64,000 nt of DNA from Microbacterium sp. BH-3-3-3. Lineage in GTDB: Bacteria; Actinomycetota; Actinomycetes; Actinomycetales; Microbacteriaceae. The stretch lies in the NCBI RefSeq assembly GCF_007679045.1, contig NZ_VEFS01000006.1, forward strand, positions 116,426-180,425, read 5' to 3'. The notes under the pieces are model-generated. The model was given only the letters and a program-made list of their open reading frames with translations. It was not told the origin of the DNA and ran no database searches. Below are positions 63,788-64,000 of the stretch, in pieces (the first letter of the stretch is position 1; each line of letters opens with the position of its first letter). The position numbers and the translations under genes are program-made.

Positions 63788-64000
63788 GTCGGGCGGGTGG
63801 CTGAGCCTGTCGAAGCCACCGGCGTCGCGTGGGTTGTGGTCGGGTAGGTGGCCGAGCCTGTCGAAGCCACCGGCGTCGCGTGGGTTGTGGTCGGGTAGGT
63901 GGCTGAGCCTGTCGAAGCCATCGGGCGTCGCGTGGGTTGTGGTCGGGTAGGTGGCTGAGCCTGTCGAAGCCATCGGGCGTCGCGTGGGTTGTGGTCGGGT
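63788..64000. repeat. Tandem array of 51-52 bp units, truncated by the window end
   Basis: Four complete units begin at 63788, 63839, 63890 and 63942 (lengths 51, 51, 52, 52) and a fifth starts at 63994. Each has GGTAGGTGGCTGAGCCTGTC plus GAAGCCACC, where GGTGGC and GCCACC flank the repeat core TGAGCCTGTCGAA as a hairpin, followed by GTCGCGTGGGTTGTG. Units differ at a few positions, mainly CCACC versus CCATCG. The core matches the dispersed repeat in gatA and pepN. Confidence 0.9.

Noticed and set aside
62660..63973. Long reverse-strand open frame that includes the terminal tandem array and reads as a repeated peptide
   Set aside because: It lies antisense to nei and rpiB, the repeated peptide arises simply from the array, and it has no ribosome-binding site or promoter.
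63788..64000. Reading the terminal array as a CRISPR
   Set aside because: The units are continuous repeats without unique spacers, differ from each other by single bases, and no cas gene is in the window.

Overview
The window is about 64 kb of a high-GC Gram-positive (actinobacterial) chromosome, most likely Microbacterium or a close relative in the Microbacteriaceae. This is inferred from a GC content near 70 percent, many GTG starts, four-base ATGA/GTGA gene overlaps, leaderless promoters, GatCAB, GlgE, DUF2469, an iron-sulphur-type ferrochelatase and the order of the translation and cell-envelope genes. No single marker proves the genus. Almost all of the window is core chromosome. No prophage, CRISPR array, insertion sequence or rRNA was found.

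Layout. 1-3900: end of rimM, trmD, a reverse map, a small membrane gene, rplS and lepB. 3886-9800: rnhB, a DUF2469 gene, yraN-comM-dprA (a tightly overlapped DNA-processing operon), xerC and a DUF3060 lipoprotein. 9823-16420: an M23-like protein, rpsB-tsf, pyrH-frr-cdsA, a DivIVA-domain protein and a lytic-transglycosylase-like wall protein. 16430-21416: a zinc-ribbon protein, a hydrolase, an AI-2E-type exporter, a large two-part surface protein and a thioredoxin-TPR protein. 21538-27916: reverse-strand alpha-glucan genes glgB-glgE and glgX. 27963-32907: cysteine desulfurase, mnmA and ligA. 33042-38779: a lipoprotein, fadD and gatC-gatA-gatB. 38967-43643: dinB, a GerW-like protein, a P-loop kinase, DUF2017-clpS-metallopeptidase, and an HxlR regulator with an SDR enzyme. 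43838-45560: tRNA-His, orn, and a tRNA-Arg whose 3' end is duplicated around about 0.87 kb of small-membrane-protein DNA, some of it decayed. 45665-54665: a yczE/MocR divergent pair, a second ssb, ettA, two thioesterases and several uncharacterised proteins. 54666-60822 (reverse): glbO-mscS, an ABC exporter pair and pepN. 60970-63781: cpfC, rpiB and a Nei-type glycosylase. The last 213 bases begin a 51-52 bp tandem array that runs off the window.

The genes fall into a few working groups. One is translation and tRNA maturation (trmD, rplS, rpsB, tsf, frr, gatCAB, mnmA with a neighbouring desulfurase, ettA). Another is DNA processing (rnhB, comM, dprA, xerC, ligA, dinB, ssb, nei). A third is alpha-glucan metabolism by the GlgE route (glgE makes the polymer from maltose-1-phosphate, glgB branches it, glgX debranches it).

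The strongest unexplained signal is a short motif, consensus CGGATGCCR (reverse complement YGGCATCCG). By hand count it occurs about 70 times, about equally on both strands, within genes and also as inverted pairs that form the stems of several intrinsic terminators. This is the layout shown by DNA uptake sequences in Neisseria and Pasteurellaceae. Other notable signals are a second dispersed repeat (core TTCGACAGGCTCA) that has entered the coding sequences of gatA and pepN, isolated perfect DnaA boxes upstream of yraN-comM-dprA and of ssb, and a set of leaderless promoters with TANNNT centred just upstream of start codons.
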